Source of the DNA: Tenderia sp965602225
GTDB taxonomy: Bacteria > Pseudomonadota > Gammaproteobacteria > Tenderiales > Tenderiaceae
Assembly: GCA_965602225.1 (NCBI GenBank)
Contig: CBFCYE010000014.1
Span: forward strand, 1-64,000
Direction of reading: 5' to 3'
Length of the DNA: 64,000 nt
Positions 1 to 8,230 of the stretch are shown one piece after another. The position numbers and the translations under genes are program-made. Positions within the stretch are counted from its first letter, which is position 1; every line of letters starts with the position of its first letter. Under the pieces are notes generated by a model. That model searched no databases. It worked only from the letters and a program-made list of their open reading frames with translations, and was not told the origin of the DNA.

Positions 1-56
1 CCAATAGTGCCCACGTTTACGTGCGGCTTATTACGTTCAAACTTTTCTTTGGACAT
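1..56 (-). CDS. tuf: Elongation factor Tu, N-terminal fragment (runs off window start)
   Basis: Only the first 18 codons are inside the window. Read on the minus strand from the ATG at 56-54 they give MSKEKFERNKPHVNVGTIG, the usual EF-Tu N-terminus ending just before the GHVDHGKT P-loop. EF-Tu is the GTPase that delivers aminoacyl-tRNA to the ribosome. It lies directly downstream of tRNA-Tyr, tRNA-Gly and tRNA-Thr on the same strand, which is the tufB arrangement of E. coli, so it is probably co-transcribed with them. The rest of the gene is outside the window. Confidence 0.93.
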   Translation of the reverse strand, partial: MSKEKFERNKPHVNVGTI

Positions 57-109
57 TGATGTACCCTCTTAACAAAGACAGATCCAATAAACAAAATAAC
101 AACAAAATC

Positions 110-184
<75 letters not shown>

Positions 185-243
185 GATATCCCTTTAAACT
201 GCGACATACTTAAAGAGTGTCGCCCAACTCACTTCACATAAAA

Positions 244-317
244 TGGAGCGGGTGATGGGAATCGAACCCACGTGTTCAGCTTGGAAGGCTGACGTTCTAC
301 CATTGAACTACACCCGC
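244..317 (-). tRNA. tRNA-Gly (anticodon TCC)
   Basis: The minus strand from 317 to 244 is a 74-nt tRNA with a GCGGGTG acceptor stem, encoded CCA, and anticodon loop CTTCCAA giving TCC, which reads GGA and GGG glycine codons. It is the middle gene of the Tyr-Gly-Thr-tuf unit and corresponds to glyT of E. coli by position. Confidence 0.97.
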
Positions 318-369
318 CTAACGCCAACTTCGGCGAGACAGATTGGCCGTTCATCCGCCGCATAAAAAC

Positions 370-454
370 TGGTGGAGGGGGGAGGATTCGAACCTCCGAA
401 GGCTGAGCCGTCAGATTTACAGTCTGATCCCTTTGGCCACTCGGGAACCCCTCC
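370..454 (-). tRNA. tRNA-Tyr (anticodon GTA)
   Basis: The minus strand from 454 to 370 is an 85-nt class II tRNA with a long variable arm, GGAGGGG acceptor stem, encoded CCA, and anticodon loop CTGTAAA giving GTA for tyrosine. It is the first gene of the tRNA-tuf unit and corresponds to tyrU of E. coli by position. Confidence 0.97.
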
Positions 455-469
455 AAAAACAAGGCGGCT

Positions 470-498
470 ATTTTGTATTAGGGATCCATCCCTGTCAA
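470..498 (-). promoter_or_regulatory. Candidate sigma70 promoter of the tRNA-Tyr/Gly/Thr-tuf unit
   Basis: On the minus strand a perfect -35 TTGACA (498-493) is followed by a 17-nt spacer and a -10-like CAAAAT (475-470). After it comes a GC-rich GCCGCC stretch, the kind of discriminator seen at stringently controlled stable RNA promoters. It ends about 15 nt before the mature tRNA-Tyr 5' end. The -10 is weak (4 of 6), so exact placement is inferred. Confidence 0.6.
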
Positions 499-627
499 CA
501 CAAATTCAGAGATAAACATCTAATAATCAGCCTGATACCCACTTTTAACCACAAAATCTATATTTACCCCTGAGTTTTCATGCTGCTATCATGAAGAAAA
601 CCACAATAAATAGAGATAGAGGGCAAC

Positions 628-1620
628 ATGGGCAATATTCTCGTTACCGGTGGCGCTGGCTATATTGGCAGCCACGTAGTCCAACAACTACACAGCAAAA
701 ACAGAGATACAGTCATTCTTGACAATCTTTCAACCGGCTTCAAACAAGCCACCCTTAACAGCAAGCTCATTATCGGTGACACTGGCAATAAAGAACTCGT
801 CAATCAAATACTTAAAGAGCACAACATCACTGCTGTGCTGCATTTTGCCGCCCACACCATCGTGCCTGAGTCGGTATCAAACCCACTTAAATACTACGGC
901 AACAATACTTGCTGCACTCGCAACTTATTGGAGTGTTGCGCCGAAAATGGCGTAAAACACATTATTTTCTCATCTACCGCCGCAGTTTATGGCGAGCCCA
1001 GCGAAGGCTCGGTGCGAGAAGACTCACCCCTCAGCCCAATCAATCCCTACGGCACATCTAAGCTGATGAGCGAATGGATGTTGCGCGACCTTTCCGCCGT
1101 CACCGACCTAAGCCACGTAGTACTGCGCTATTTCAATGTTGCCGGCTCCGACCCTCAGGGCCGCATCGGCCAGTCCACCCGCAAAGCCACCCTACTAACC
1201 AAGGTTGCCTGCGAGGCAGCCCTGGGCATTCGCGACCATGTCGCCATCTTCGGCACCGACTATCCCACCACAGATGGCACCGGTGTACGCGACTACATCC
1301 ATGTCGAAGATTTGGCCAATGCCCACCTGATGGCACTGGATTATCTCGAGCAAGGCGGCAAATCCAACGCCTTCAACTGCGGCTATGGCCACGGCTATAG
1401 TGTCCGCGAAGTGCTGGACATGGTCGCCAAGGTCGACGGCAAGCCACTAAACATAAAAGAATTACCGCGCCGTGCCGGCGACCCACCGCAGCTAATCGCG
1501 GATGCCAGCCGCATCCGTAGCACCTTGGGCTGGCAGCCACAACACGACAACCTTGAACAAATCATCAAAACCTCACTCGACTGGGAGCGCAAGCTACATC
1601 AAAATGATTTCCGAGGCTGA
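628..1620 (+). CDS. galE: UDP-glucose 4-epimerase
   Basis: The 330-residue product interconverts UDP-glucose and UDP-galactose, feeding surface polysaccharide and galactose metabolism in the cytoplasm. The N-terminal Rossmann motif GGAGYIGSH (8-16) binds NAD. The short-chain dehydrogenase catalytic residues are visible as the SST stretch near 115-117 and YGTSK at 141-145 (Tyr and Lys). Length is normal for bacterial GalE (about 330-340). An AGAGGG ribosome binding site lies just before the ATG. It stands between the divergent tRNA unit and the SH3-domain gene downstream. Sequence alone cannot say whether it also acts on N-acetylated UDP-sugars. Confidence 0.93.
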   Translation: MGNILVTGGAGYIGSHVVQQLHSKNRDTVILDNLSTGFKQATLNSKLIIGDTGNKELVNQILKEHNITAVLHFAAHTIVPESVSNPLKYYGNNTCCTRNLLECCAENGVKHIIFSSTAAVYGEPSEGSVREDSPLSPINPYGTSKLMSEWMLRDLSAVTDLSHVVLRYFNVAGSDPQGRIGQSTRKATLLTKVACEAALGIRDHVAIFGTDYPTTDGTGVRDYIHVEDLANAHLMALDYLEQGGKSNAFNCGYGHGYSVREVLDMVAKVDGKPLNIKELPRRAGDPPQLIADASRIRSTLGWQPQHDNLEQIIKTSLDWERKLHQNDFRG

Positions 1621-1683
1621 CATGCAGACTTTCCGCAAATTCGCTACACTCAGCTCATAAACCAATAAAAACAGGATGTTATT

Positions 1684-2355
1684 GTGAAAAAACTGGCCAC
1701 GGCATTGATCGGAGGATTGCTACTCTCAGGCAGCGCAGCCGCCCAGGAGGTCTACTACGTCAACGACGAACTCACCATTACCATGCGTCGCGGTGAGAGC
1801 ACCCAACACCAGATCATCCGCACCTTGACCAGCGGCACAAAACTGGAGGTTAGTGAAACCCACAAAGACACCGGCTTCTCCTTCGCCCGCACAGAGGATG
1901 GCACAGAAGGCTGGGTACTGACACGCTTCCTAACCGACCAACCGGCAGCCAAGCAACGCCTGGAAACTGCCAACAAAAAAATCAAACGGCTCAACAAACA
2001 ACTATCAAAACTGCGCAGCGACCTTAAAGAAACCAGCGCCAAACACAGCTCACTGGATAAAACCTCCAGCCAACTGGAAAAATCCAATAAACAACTTTCC
2101 ACAGAGCTGACTCAGATAAAAGAGACCTCCCGCAACGCCATCGCTATCAGTGAAGACAACACAAAACTGCGCGAAAAGATTATCCGTCTCGATACAGACC
2201 TACAGGCAATGGAACAACAAAACTCAGTATTAAAAGATCGTAGCGCCCGTGACTGGTTCATCACCGGCACCATCATCACTATCATTGGCATACTGATTGG
2301 CCTGCTGGTACCAAGGATGCGAGTCAAACCCAAATCCAAGTGGAATGAACTATAG
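1684..2355 (+). CDS. SH3-domain, coiled-coil membrane protein (YgiM-like, TIGR04211 type)
   Basis: A 223-residue protein starting at GTG. It has a cleavable-looking signal peptide (1-20, ending SAAA-QE), a bacterial SH3 domain (about 22-85, with the GWVLTRFL ending), a long Lys/Gln-rich coiled coil (about 90-185), and one C-terminal transmembrane helix (about 191-208) followed by a short basic tail. This is the layout of E. coli YgiM and the TIGR04211 family: a periplasmic SH3 and coiled coil anchored in the inner membrane. Its function is not established. It follows galE by 63 bp on the same strand and ends at a strong terminator. Confidence 0.85.
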   Translation: MKKLATALIGGLLLSGSAAAQEVYYVNDELTITMRRGESTQHQIIRTLTSGTKLEVSETHKDTGFSFARTEDGTEGWVLTRFLTDQPAAKQRLETANKKIKRLNKQLSKLRSDLKETSAKHSSLDKTSSQLEKSNKQLSTELTQIKETSRNAIAISEDNTKLREKIIRLDTDLQAMEQQNSVLKDRSARDWFITGTIITIIGILIGLLVPRMRVKPKSKWNEL

Positions 2356-2390
2356 GGCACCTCATCTTGCTTCGGCCGGAATGAACCCAC

Positions 2391-2428
2391 AACAAAAAAG
2401 GCCCCGCTCAGCGGGGCCTTTTTTGTTG
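2391..2428. terminator. Bidirectional rho-independent terminator
   Basis: A perfect 8-bp stem GGCCCCGC/GCGGGGCC with a TCA loop (2400-2418) is flanked by six A on the left and six T on the right. It can end transcription of the SH3-domain gene on the plus strand and of ilvD on the minus strand. Confidence 0.93.
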
Positions 2429-2439
2429 TTGCCGCGCCT

Positions 2440-4287
2440 TTACTTGCGTTGCAGTTGACCTACATCTCTTACCGCCCCACGCGACGCACTGGTCGCCATC
2501 GCAGCATAGGCCTGCAAGGCCGCACTGACCTGACGCTGACGATTCAAGGGCTGCCAACCCAACCCTGCATCCATCGCCTGACGCCGCCCAGCCAGATCCT
2601 CCGCAGACAGGCTTACATTAATGCTGCGATTTGGGATATCGATCTCGATTGCATCCCCCTCCTGTACCAGACCAATCGCACCACCCTCAGCCGCTTCCGG
2701 CGAGACATGACCAATCGACAACCCAGAAGTACCACCAGAAAAACGACCGTCAGTAATCAGCGCACAGGCCTTACCCAGACCTTTGGATTTCAGGTAGCTA
2801 GTTGGGTAAAGCATCTCCTGCATCCCCGGTCCACCGCGCGGCCCTTCGTAGCGAATGATAAGCACATCGCCTTCTTTGATCTTGTCCCCCAGAATTGCTG
2901 CAACGGCATCATCCTGACTCTCGAAGATACGCGCCGGACCTGAAAACTTAAGATTGGCATCATCCACCCCTGCGGTCTTCACCACACAGCCATCCTCGGC
3001 GATATTACCGAACAGCACCGCCAGACCACCTTCGGTACTGAAGGCATGAGCCATATCGCGGATACAACCATTAGCACGATCCACATCCAGCGTAGGCCAA
3101 CGCTTGGCCTGACTAAAGGCCTGCTGGGTCGGCACATTCCCCGGCGCCGCCTTAAAGAATTGCTCCACCTCCGACGCATCAGAACGGCAGACATCCCACT
3201 TATCCAGGGCATCAACCAAACTTGGGGCATGCACCATTTTTGCATCACGATGCAGCAAGCCACCACGATCCAGCTCACCCAGAATCCCCATCACCCCACC
3301 AGCGCGATGCACATCCTCCATATGATAAAGCTGGGTCGACGGTGCAACTTTGCACAGCTGCGGCACCTTACGCGACAGCCTATCAATATCCTCAACGGTA
3401 AAATCCACCTCAGCCTCTTGCGCCGCTGCCAGCAAATGCAGAATGGTATTGGTCGAACCACCCATGGCGATATCTAAAGACATGGCATTCTCAAACGCCG
3501 CCTTGCTGGCAATCGAACGCGGCAACACCGAGGCATCATCCTGCTCGTAATAACGCTTGGCCAAATCAACAATCAATCGACCCGCGCTCAGAAACAACGC
3601 CTCGCGATCCGCATGAGTCGCCAGCATCGAACCATTGCCCGGCAAAGACAGGCCCAGCGCCTCAGTCAAACAGTTCATGGAATTGGCGGTAAACATGCCA
3701 GAGCAAGAACCACAGGTCGGACAAGCCGAACGTTCCATGATCGCCACATCGTCGTCAGACTTATTCGGATCAGCCGCCGAGACCATGGCATCAACCAGAT
3801 CCAGATGCACCTCTTTACCCTGGATAATCGCCTTACCCGACTCCATCGGCCCACCAGAAACAAATATCACTGGAACATTCAGGCGTAGCGAGGCATTCAA
3901 CATCCCCGGCGTGATCTTGTCGCAGTTAGAGATACAGACGATGGCATCGGCGCAATGGGCGTTGACCATGTACTCTACCGAATCAGCGATCAACTCGCGC
4001 GATGGCAGCGAATACAACATGCCGCTATGGCCCATGGCGATGCCGTCATCGATGGCGATGGTATTGAACTCCTTCGCCACCCCACCGGCCTTCTCGATCT
4101 CACGCGCCACCAGCTGCCCCATATCTTTAAGATGAACATGACCCGGGACAAACTGGGTAAAGGAATTGGCCACCGCGATAATCGGCTTACCGAAATCATC
4201 ATCCGTCATGCCAGTGGCACGCCACAAGGCACGGGCACCGGCCATATTGCGGCCGCCGGTAGAGGTACGGGAGCGGTATTCAGGCAT
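2440..4287 (-). CDS. ilvD: Dihydroxy-acid dehydratase
   Basis: A 615-residue enzyme that dehydrates 2,3-dihydroxy-isovalerate and 2,3-dihydroxy-3-methylvalerate in valine and isoleucine synthesis. Iron-sulphur ligands are in the [10 protein letters not shown] and [11 protein letters not shown] motifs. The C-terminal [19 protein letters not shown] signature is also present. The start was set at the ATG at 4287-4285 ([19 protein letters not shown]) because this matches the E. coli length (616) and has AGAGG upstream. The frame stays open for another 63 codons, but those codons run through a hairpin-rich intergenic repeat and are unlikely to be translated. It ends at the shared terminator at 2391-2428. 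Confidence 0.95.
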   Translation of the reverse strand: MPEYRSRTSTGGRNMAGARALWRATGMTDDDFGKPIIAVANSFTQFVPGHVHLKDMGQLVAREIEKAGGVAKEFNTIAIDDGIAMGHSGMLYSLPSRELIADSVEYMVNAHCADAIVCISNCDKITPGMLNASLRLNVPVIFVSGGPMESGKAIIQGKEVHLDLVDAMVSAADPNKSDDDVAIMERSACPTCGSCSGMFTANSMNCLTEALGLSLPGNGSMLATHADREALFLSAGRLIVDLAKRYYEQDDASVLPRSIASKAAFENAMSLDIAMGGSTNTILHLLAAAQEAEVDFTVEDIDRLSRKVPQLCKVAPSTQLYHMEDVHRAGGVMGILGELDRGGLLHRDAKMVHAPSLVDALDKWDVCRSDASEVEQFFKAAPGNVPTQQAFSQAKRWPTLDVDRANGCIRDMAHAFSTEGGLAVLFGNIAEDGCVVKTAGVDDANLKFSGPARIFESQDDAVAAILGDKIKEGDVLIIRYEGPRGGPGMQEMLYPTSYLKSKGLGKACALITDGRFSGGTSGLSIGHVSPEAAEGGAIGLVQEGDAIEIDIPNRSINVSLSAEDLAGRRQAMDAGLGWQPLNRQRQVSAALQAYAAMATSASRGAVRDVGQLQRK

Positions 4288-4368
4288 GGGAATAAACCTC
4301 TGGTTCTGCTTAATTTGAAAAGGGGGTAAAGATAGCAAATTTGAGGGCTGGGCGCGATGCCAGCCTTT

Positions 4369-4722
4369 CGTCATTCCGGCGCAGGCCGGAATCCAATACA
4401 GAACGAAACCGCCGGTTTTGACTTTATCCCCATATGCCGCAGCCGAGCACCGCAGGCCGTAGCGGGTTAAGCGCATTACTGTTTGAGCACGTTTTTTTTG
4501 TGCGAGTTGTAATGTGCGCCGCTATGGCCGAGGAGCACAGGGAACCTGATTAATGCTTTTTATTAATCAGGCAAGGTATCCGGGCGGCTTTTTCTTTGAT
4601 TCGTTTCTTTTGGCCGTGCAAAAGAAATGAATCCGCAGTGTGGGCGCGGAAGCCCACATCAAAATGAAACCCATCGCAGCTGCGATACAAAACCTGGATT
4701 CCCGCCTACACCGGAATGACGG
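4369..4722. repeat. Hairpin-rich intergenic repeat bounded by 27-bp imperfect inverted repeats
   Basis: The 455-bp gap between ilvD and the cyclic-nucleotide-domain gene holds this element. Its ends (4369-4395 and 4695-4721) are inverted copies of each other at 24 of 27 positions, and each is itself a small palindrome of the type TCATTCCGGC/GCCGGAAT. Inside are three more hairpins: 4545-4571 (10-bp perfect stem), 4598-4633 (15-bp stem, one mismatch, around GCCGTG) and 4640-4657 (6-bp stem GTGGGC/GCCCAC). No open frame with gene-like features is seen. The layout suggests a non-autonomous repeat (MITE-like or paired REP-like); mobility is inferred, not shown. Confidence 0.65.
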
Positions 4723-4743
4723 ACGAAGAATGGCCGCAATCTT

Positions 4744-5271
4744 CTACTCGTCCAAATAATCCACCAACACGCCACTCGTCTGCCGCAACCGCAAACTCAT
4801 CAGGTTGGCAATCTTACGCATCATCACCAGACCCACCGTTGGATTTCTATCCAACAACATATCGAAATTGTGTTTGGTCAATAACAACAACTCACTATCT
4901 TGCAGCGCCACTGCCGTGGCCGAGTGATGCATCCCATCCACCACTGACATTTCGCCAATACTCTTACCTTCGCGGACGGTGGCAAGCTTCTTGTCCGCAT
5001 CAACCTCATCACGTTTATTAATCTGTAGCCGACCGGAAACGAGGATAAACATATAACTCTCACGATCATCTTCAACCATGACCTTGGCACCCTTGCTGGC
5101 CTTATATGCAGAGATATACGGTGCAATCTGCACAATTTCTTGATGCTCAAGATCGCGAAACATCTCGCTCCGCTCCATCATCCGGCAAATTTCATCGCTA
5201 AAAGATGCGCCACCACCAACCTGCTCCAGGCTATCGAATACGCTTCCCGCTTTTGAACCACTACCCATCAC
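4744..5271 (-). CDS. Cyclic nucleotide-binding-domain protein without DNA-binding domain
   Basis: A 175-residue protein. After a flexible Gly/Ser-rich N-terminus it has one CRP/FNR-type cyclic nucleotide-binding fold (about 38-145) with GRL at 80-82 and the phosphate-cassette Gly-Glu (106-107). No helix-turn-helix follows, so it is not a CRP-type transcription factor. The cassette Arg expected before Ser-Ala is replaced by His (HHSATA, 115-120), so classical cAMP binding is doubtful. It could be a regulatory adaptor or bind another ligand. It is divergent from ttcA. A second ATG three bases downstream (5268) is an equally possible start. Confidence 0.75.
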   Translation of the reverse strand: MMGSGSKAGSVFDSLEQVGGGASFSDEICRMMERSEMFRDLEHQEIVQIAPYISAYKASKGAKVMVEDDRESYMFILVSGRLQINKRDEVDADKKLATVREGKSIGEMSVVDGMHHSATAVALQDSELLLLTKHNFDMLLDRNPTVGLVMMRKIANLMSLRLRQTSGVLVDYLDE

Positions 5272-5438
5272 ACACTCCGTATACGATTAAATGTTTATTG
5301 CTAGTAAACTTAGCAAGGCTGCCGACTGAAATGAAGCCCCGTCGGGCGAGCAAACCCATTTTTGTCTGAATTAACCCCTTGCCAGCAGAAATATCGTAAA
5401 ATCGCCCCCCTTTGAAGTACACGCTCTGGAGCATCCCC

Positions 5439-6275
5439 ATGACCGCCCCCAACAATCAACTGGCCAAACTGGAAAAGAGACTATTGCACCACACAGGCAA
5501 GGCCATTGCTGATTTCGATATGATTCAGGAGGGTGACCGGGTAATGCTGTGCCTGTCTGGCGGCAAGGATAGCTTTACCCTGCTCCATCTACTCAATCAA
5601 TTGCGCATTCGCAGCAACAACAAGTTTGAACTATTTTCCTTCACCCTCGATCAGGGCCAGCCGGGTTGGGATGATTCCAAGCTGCGCGCATGGATGGATA
5701 CTCAAGACATTCCTTACGAAATCTATAAACAGGACACCTACTCTGTCGTAATCGACAAGGTGCCGGAGAACAAGACCTATTGCTCACTGTGTTCACGCCT
5801 GCGCCGCGGCTCTATTTATACCTATGCCGCCAAACATGGTTACACCAAGATTGCTCTGGGCCACCACCGTGATGACATGATCCAGAGCCTGATGATGTCG
5901 ATTCTCTATAACGGTGAGATCAAGTCGATGCCACCCAAACTACTCACTGACAACAAAGATCACATCCTGGTTCGCCCTTTAGCCTACTGCCAGGAGAAAG
6001 ATATTGCCGCCTTCGCCGAACTAATGGAATTCCCTATCATCCCCTGCAACCTATGCGGCTCACAGGACAATCTGGCAAGACAACGAATCAAGAAGCTGAT
6101 CAACAGCCTGGCCGGAGAAAATGACAACATCCCCAGCAATATGCTGCATGCCTTGCAAGCCGTGCAACCAAGCCAGCTAATGGATCAACGCCACTGGGAT
6201 TTCAAAAACCTGGAACAACAACGTCGACAAGTGGGCGACGAAACTAGCAACACACCCCAGGCCGACCCTTTCTAG
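5439..6275 (+). CDS. ttcA: tRNA 2-thiocytidine(32) synthetase TtcA
   Basis: A 278-residue cytoplasmic enzyme that puts sulphur on cytidine 32 of certain tRNAs. The ATP-pyrophosphatase PP-loop SGGKDS is at 40-45. Cys pairs that hold the iron-sulphur cluster and sulphur are at 115/118 (CSLC) and 203/206 (CNLC), as expected for TtcA rather than TilS. The ATG at 5439 was chosen because GGAG lies 7 nt upstream; the frame is open nine codons further to a TTG. It ends 15 bp before a strong terminator shared with two small minus-strand genes. Confidence 0.93.
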   Translation: MTAPNNQLAKLEKRLLHHTGKAIADFDMIQEGDRVMLCLSGGKDSFTLLHLLNQLRIRSNNKFELFSFTLDQGQPGWDDSKLRAWMDTQDIPYEIYKQDTYSVVIDKVPENKTYCSLCSRLRRGSIYTYAAKHGYTKIALGHHRDDMIQSLMMSILYNGEIKSMPPKLLTDNKDHILVRPLAYCQEKDIAAFAELMEFPIIPCNLCGSQDNLARQRIKKLINSLAGENDNIPSNMLHALQAVQPSQLMDQRHWDFKNLEQQRRQVGDETSNTPQADPF

Positions 6276-6290
6276 AAGCTACAAGCAAAG

Positions 6291-6326
6291 AAAAAGGGGA
6301 GTAGACAATGTCTACTCCCCTTTTTT
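6291..6326. terminator. Bidirectional terminator between ttcA and the small membrane-peptide genes
   Basis: A perfect inverted repeat GGGGAGTAGACA/TGTCTACTCCCC (6296-6320) has A runs on its left and T runs on its right. It terminates ttcA on the plus strand and also fits the end of the small-gene unit (6366-6590) on the minus strand. Confidence 0.92.
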
Positions 6327-6365
6327 GACTCTTCCAACCGAGGCCGGAACACTCTTGTCTCTCAA

Positions 6366-6476
6366 CTACACCATCAACTGCCCTGAGACCAGCGACAACG
6401 AGATAACCACACCTAGGCCGCCAATCAATAGCGAAAGCGTGTGTTCCATCACGGGTTTTTTGATTTCTCTATACAT
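6366..6476 (-). CDS. Small single-helix membrane protein, 36 aa (second of a tandem pair)
   Basis: The minus strand from ATG 6476 to TAG 6366 encodes 36 residues: a short charged start (MYREIKKPVMEHT) and one hydrophobic helix (about 14-31) ending QLMV. A strong AGGGGG ribosome binding site sits about 7 nt before the ATG. The helix aligns without gaps to the 27-residue peptide encoded 30 bp upstream on the same strand (8 identities in 22, most others conservative). I do not recognise the family. Possible roles include a small subunit of a membrane complex, a membrane regulator or a hydrophobic toxin; nothing here decides between them. Confidence 0.6.
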   Translation of the reverse strand: MYREIKKPVMEHTLSLLIGGLGVVISLSLVSGQLMV

Positions 6477-6506
6477 GGTGTTCCCCCTAGGGAATTCAGG
6501 ACAGAG

Positions 6507-6590
6507 TTAAGCCATCAATTCAGTTGCGAACAGCGCAACAGAAACAACAATACCCAGGACACCCATAACTGCTCCAAAAGTCTTTTCCAT
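6507..6590 (-). CDS. Small single-helix membrane protein, 27 aa (first of a tandem pair)
   Basis: The minus strand from ATG 6590 to TAA 6507 encodes 27 residues, MEKTFGAVMG followed by hydrophobic residues and ending ATELMA, almost all one transmembrane helix. A very good ribosome binding site GAGGAG lies 7 nt before the ATG. A hairpin (6621-6638) and a candidate promoter (6671-6700) are upstream; the homologous 36-residue gene and a terminator are downstream. This looks like a complete transcription unit. The family is not recognised. A 27-codon frame can occur by chance, so the main support is the ribosome binding site and the similarity to its neighbour. Confidence 0.6.
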   Translation of the reverse strand: MEKTFGAVMGVLGIVVSVALFATELMA

Positions 6591-6620
6591 GATAAATCTC
6601 CTCAGATTTTAGTATTGAAT

Positions 6621-6638
6621 GTAGGTTCCCCAACCTAC
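6621..6638. other. Leader hairpin upstream of the small membrane-peptide genes
   Basis: A perfect 7-bp inverted repeat GTAGGTT/AACCTAC around four C. It falls between the candidate promoter and the first small gene on the minus strand. It has no T run, so it is more likely an mRNA leader structure or an operator than a terminator. Confidence 0.5.
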
Positions 6639-6670
6639 CCGCCCGGACAATCCCGTAACGGCTGGAAAGT

Positions 6671-6700
6671 ACCTTAGCAAACTACTTGGGATATTTTCAA
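6671..6700 (-). promoter_or_regulatory. Candidate promoter for the small membrane-peptide unit
   Basis: On the minus strand TTGAAA (6700-6695), an 18-nt spacer and TAAGGT (6676-6671) make a moderate sigma70-type promoter about 80 bp before the first small gene. The rest of the 305 bp between the small genes and argA is AT-rich, with no other gene seen. Confidence 0.4.
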
Positions 6701-6895
6701 GTATTATTTACTAAAAAAGTCAAGATTAAAGTCGTTGATAACTATAGGGTTTTTTATCAACACTGAGAACATGGGCTTTGACCGCCACATAGACAGGTGC
6801 AAAAAAAATGAAATAAAGCGACAATCATTTACAGTAAGATTGAAACTCATCTATGAATTCAAAGGCTTATAAAACAAGTCAGGAATAAAGCTAGC

Positions 6896-8230
6896 GTGAA
6901 TAACGAGACAAACAATAACAATCAACAGTTCGTTCACTGGTTTCGCCAGTCGTCACCCTATATTCATGCCTTTCGCGGCCGCACATTTGTTTTGGCATTT
7001 GATGGTGCCGCCGTTGCCGACGAGAACTTTCCCGGTCTGATTCACGACATCGCCCTGCTCAACAGCCTTGGCATTCGCCTGGTACTGGTGCATGGCGCTC
7101 GGCCACAGATTGAAAAACGCCTACAGGAAAAAAACACCAAGTTCGACTATGTGAATGGTCTGCGGATTACCGATGACATCGCCCTGGACTGCGTCAAACA
7201 GGCAGTTGGCAGTGTTCGCGTCGAGATTGAAGCGCAATTATCGATGGGCCTGGCTAACTCACCCATGGCCGGTGCTGGTATCCGCGTTGCCTCGGGTAAC
7301 TATGTGACTGCCCAGCCTCTAGGCGTACGTGACGGTGTGGATTATTGCCACACTGGTGAGGTGCGTCGAATTGATAGTGAGGCGATTAAACAGCGGCTTG
7401 ATGATAATGCCATCGTGCTAGCCTCCCCCCTGGGTTACTCCCCCACCGGTGAAATCTTCAACCTGACCGCCAATGAAGTTGCCGCCGCAATCGCAGAGGC
7501 GTTACAGGCAGACAAGCTGCTATTTTTGACAGAAGAGAATGGCATTCACAATACCGAAAACCAACTTCTACGCGAGCTAAACACAGACCAAGCGCAGCAG
7601 CTGCTGATGCGTCAGCAAAACACTGCCGATGAACTGCAGTACTTGCGTCATGCCATTCAGGCCTGCCAGCATGGTGTTGCACGCACTCACCTGATCGACC
7701 GTCACATTGATGGCTGTCTGCTGCAGGAACTATTCAGCCGCGATGGTATTGGCACCTTGATTACCTCGGGCCTGTTTGAAGAGACACGTCAGGCCAACAT
7801 CGATGATGTCGGCGGCATTATCAAACTGATTCAACCGCTAGAAGAAGATGGCATGCTGGTACGACGTTCACGCGAACAGCTGGAATTGGAGATCGAACAT
7901 TTCATCGTGGTCGAACGCGACGGCACCATTGTCGCCTGCGCGGCTTTATACCCCTGCGCCAATGAAGACCTAGCTGAGCTGGCCTGCCTGGCGGTGCACC
8001 CGGATTATCGCAACGCCAACCGCGGCGGTGAACTGCTGGCCTATACCGAGAAGCTGTGCAAGCAACAAAATATCGACAGGGTTTTTGTGCTGACCACCCA
8101 CACGGCGCACTGGTTTCAGGAGCGGGGTTATGACAAGGCCGAACTGGAAGTCCTGCCGGTCGAGCGCCAGTCACTCTACAACTATCAGCGCAAATCCAAG
8201 GTGTTTATCAAACAGCTGTTAGGCGGTTAG
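6896..8230 (+). CDS. argA: Amino-acid N-acetyltransferase (N-acetylglutamate synthase)
   Basis: A 444-residue two-domain enzyme that acetylates glutamate with acetyl-CoA, the first step of arginine synthesis. The N-terminal amino-acid-kinase-like domain (about 25-285) has the VLVHGARPQIEKRL segment, which in this family is the arginine-sensing rather than catalytic part. The C-terminal GNAT domain (about 295-440) carries the acetyl-CoA loop region (HPDYRNANRGGELL). Length matches E. coli ArgA (443). It starts at GTG with AGGA upstream. Its stop overlaps the stop of the convergent ptsP by a few bases. argB and argJ are elsewhere in this window. Confidence 0.93.
   Translation: MNNETNNNNQQFVHWFRQSSPYIHAFRGRTFVLAFDGAAVADENFPGLIHDIALLNSLGIRLVLVHGARPQIEKRLQEKNTKFDYVNGLRITDDIALDCVKQAVGSVRVEIEAQLSMGLANSPMAGAGIRVASGNYVTAQPLGVRDGVDYCHTGEVRRIDSEAIKQRLDDNAIVLASPLGYSPTGEIFNLTANEVAAAIAEALQADKLLFLTEENGIHNTENQLLRELNTDQAQQLLMRQQNTADELQYLRHAIQACQHGVARTHLIDRHIDGCLLQELFSRDGIGTLITSGLFEETRQANIDDVGGIIKLIQPLEEDGMLVRRSREQLELEIEHFIVVERDGTIVACAALYPCANEDLAELACLAVHPDYRNANRGGELLAYTEKLCKQQNIDRVFVLTTHTAHWFQERGYDKAELEVLPVERQSLYNYQRKSKVFIKQLLGG

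Noticed and set aside
2449..2943. 164-codon plus-strand open frame opposite ilvD
   Set aside because: Antisense shadow of ilvD with no recognisable motif or ribosome binding site.
4288..4476. In-frame 63-codon N-terminal extension of ilvD
   Set aside because: It runs into the hairpin-rich repeat, is not like IlvD, and the ATG at 4287 gives the family length with a ribosome binding site.
6854..6861. TGAATTCA palindrome before argA as an ArgR box
   Set aside because: The ArgR consensus needs four bases between the half sites; here they abut, so it is not a proper ARG box.
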